DNA of 7,081 nt, from assembly GCA_017880945.1 (NCBI GenBank), contig JADGRM010000114.1, forward strand, positions 1-7,081, written 5' to 3'. Numbering within the stretch: the stretch's first letter is position 1; each line of letters begins with the position of its first letter. Origin of the DNA: Gallionella sp. GTDB lineage: Bacteria > Pseudomonadota > Gammaproteobacteria > Burkholderiales > Gallionellaceae. A program made the translations under genes and the position numbers. This document shows, piece by piece, positions 6,403 to 7,081 of this stretch. The notes under the pieces were generated by a model, which saw only the letters and a list, made by a program, of their open reading frames with translations, did not search any database and was not told where the DNA came from.

Positions 6403-6747
6403 ATGTGTTTTTCAGCAACAGCAAGTTTTGTAGCCGGAGTTTCATTGTCCGCACTCGGTGTGGTAACTCTGAAAAAGCTGAAACGAAAGCGACACGATCC
6501 GATAGATCAGGTTGGCGCATGGCTTACACGAGTCCTGCGCGGCTACGTCAACTATCATGCGGTACCGGATAACCTGAAGAGGTTAGCTGGGTTCCGTCTG
6601 GAAGTCTGCCGTGCGTGGCTCAAACAACTGCGTCGACGTGGCCAGAAGCACAAGATGACATGGGCGCTATTTGGCCGTCTGGCAGAACAATATCTGCCTC
6701 ATCAGCGACAGGTACATCCTTATCCGTCCGCGCGTTTTGCGTCATGA
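6403..6747 (+). pseudogene. Chimera: DUF6629-type N-terminus fused to group II intron reverse transcriptase C-terminus
   Basis: A 114-codon frame joining two unrelated pieces. Codons 1 to about 25 (MCFSATASFVAG, then LSALGVVTLKK) match the hallmark start of DUF6629 membrane proteins, including the first hydrophobic segment, and have a good ribosome site (AAGG, 6391-6394). From about codon 28 (KRKRHDPI) it becomes the maturase (X-domain) end of a group II intron-encoded protein: GAWLTRVLRGYVNYHAVP, then LRRRGQKHKMTW, then LAEQYLPHQRQVHPYP. The whole polymerase domain is missing and no zinc-finger/HNH endonuclease domain follows. The last few residues read ARFAS, whereas the +1 frame gives VMIQGRSRMR, which looks more like the usual end of such proteins, so a small frameshift is possible. 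It is probably non-functional, although the fused frame is open and could be translated. Confidence 0.82.
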
Positions 6748-6757
6748 TTCAAGGCAG

Positions 6758-6790
6758 GAGCCGTATGCGGCAATTCCGCAAGTACGGATC
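6758..6790 (+). ncRNA. Group II intron domain V
   Basis: Lower stem GAGCCGTA (6758-6765) faces TACGGATC (6783-6790). The catalytic AGC triad is at 6759-6761. Upper stem TGCGG/CCGCA (6766-6770 and 6776-6780) closes a CAATT loop, with the two-base bulge A6781-G6782 in the expected place. The position opposite G6760 is A, so that pair is lost, but GGATC there is, from memory, common in this intron group. Confidence 0.88.
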
Positions 6791-6791
6791 T

Positions 6792-6830
6792 GTGCGGGGG
6801 GTGTCGGGCAACCGGCTTCTCTACCGCGAC
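6792..6830 (+). ncRNA. Group II intron domain VI with branch-point adenosine
   Basis: Basal pairs are GCGG (6794-6797) with CCGC (6824-6827). A6823 is left unpaired eight positions from the predicted intron end, as expected for the lariat branch point. GGGG (6798-6801) pairs with CTCT (6819-6822), and GTCGG (6803-6807) pairs with CCGGC (6812-6816) around a GCAA GNRA tetraloop (6808-6811). The preserved fold argues for recent truncation. Confidence 0.82.
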
Positions 6831-6920
6831 CATCCAGCAAGCCGCACTTCCATAAAATTCCCACAGTCCGGTTTGGCCGAGAAAATGACGGTCAGGTTAT
6901 AAACTAAAGCGGACCGTTAC

Positions 6921-7081
6921 ATGGTAAATTCCGCCAATACTGAATGCCTGCTTTGTAGTGCTTTGGCTAGAGGACACTTTGTGCCAAGAGGAGACATTCA
7001 AGAATCTAAATTAGAGAGGCCAGTGTCGATATATTCTGTTCAGCTTCTCAAAGCTGGAATGCTAACCAGAGCACCAGACCT
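6921..7081 (+). CDS. Hypothetical protein, start of an ORF running off the right edge
   Basis: An ATG at 6921 opens at least 53 codons without a stop, after an in-frame TAA at 6900-6902. A weak purine-rich site (AAGCGGA, 6907-6913) precedes it. The visible start, with ECLLCSALARGHFVPRGDI and later SVQLLKAGMLTRAPD, is soluble and contains a CxxC pair (CLLC) that might bind metal. I do not recognise the family, and an open frame of this length could occur by chance. It may alternatively be the exon side of the intron insertion. Confidence 0.4.
   Translation, partial: MVNSANTECLLCSALARGHFVPRGDIQESKLERPVSIYSVQLLKAGMLTRAPD

Larger units (their letters stand above)
6478..6830 (+). mobile_element. 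5'-truncated group II intron (3' fragment)
   Basis: Only the 3' end of the element remains: the maturase end of the intron-encoded protein, then RNA domains V and VI, ending at CTACCGCGAC (6821-6830), the usual 3' boundary style. Domains I-IV and the reverse transcriptase core are absent, so it cannot move or splice unaided in cis. The left limit is the junction with the DUF6629 piece, placed between about 6470 and 6490. Confidence 0.82.

Noticed and set aside
6615..6907. Two frames over the intron tail (6615-6902 and 6671-6907)
   Set aside because: They run through RNA domains V and VI, whose structure explains the sequence. At most they show where the maturase C-terminus may have shifted frame.

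Overview
The window looks like a bacterial chromosome, most likely a betaproteobacterium of the Gallionellaceae/Nitrosomonadales kind. That placement is an inference from protein style: an AsmA-family protein with a long N-terminal extension, an aspartate aminotransferase of the I-gamma type, and an animal-type class I fructose-bisphosphate aldolase. No rRNA or other firm marker is present.

Layout. 1-939 (+) is the 3' four-fifths of a class I/II aminotransferase cut by the left edge. It converges on a large gene at 1018-3939 (-), and a hairpin in the 78-bp gap can terminate both. The large gene encodes a 973-residue protein: a small N-terminal domain, about 265 residues of charged coiled coil with a 31-residue tandem repeat, a Pro/Gln linker, a second helical stretch, one membrane helix near residue 590, and a periplasmic AsmA-like C-terminal part. 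Divergent from it is a complete tRNA-Asn gene (4107-4182) with a textbook sigma-70-type promoter and a strong intrinsic terminator.

4220-5340 is an accessory-looking stretch. It holds two small ORFs poorer in GC than the flanks (4369-4578 and 4588-4908), then about 440 bp without a credible gene. That gap contains short direct repeats, a long inverted repeat, and a potentially pseudoknotted leader directly in front of the aldolase gene.

5353-6375 (+) is the class I aldolase of glycolysis/gluconeogenesis. Only 27 bp later comes a chimeric ORF (6403-6747): the first ~25 residues of a DUF6629-type protein fused in frame to the C-terminal maturase end of a group II intron reverse transcriptase. 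The intron's RNA domains V and VI follow and are well preserved up to the predicted 3' splice site near 6830. The window ends in a short open frame (6921 onward) that runs off the edge.

The most interesting points are the predicted pseudoknot that would hide the aldolase Shine-Dalgarno sequence, the AsmA coiled-coil fusion architecture, and the DUF6629/group II intron scar. I found no CRISPR array, complete insertion sequence or recognisable defence operon.
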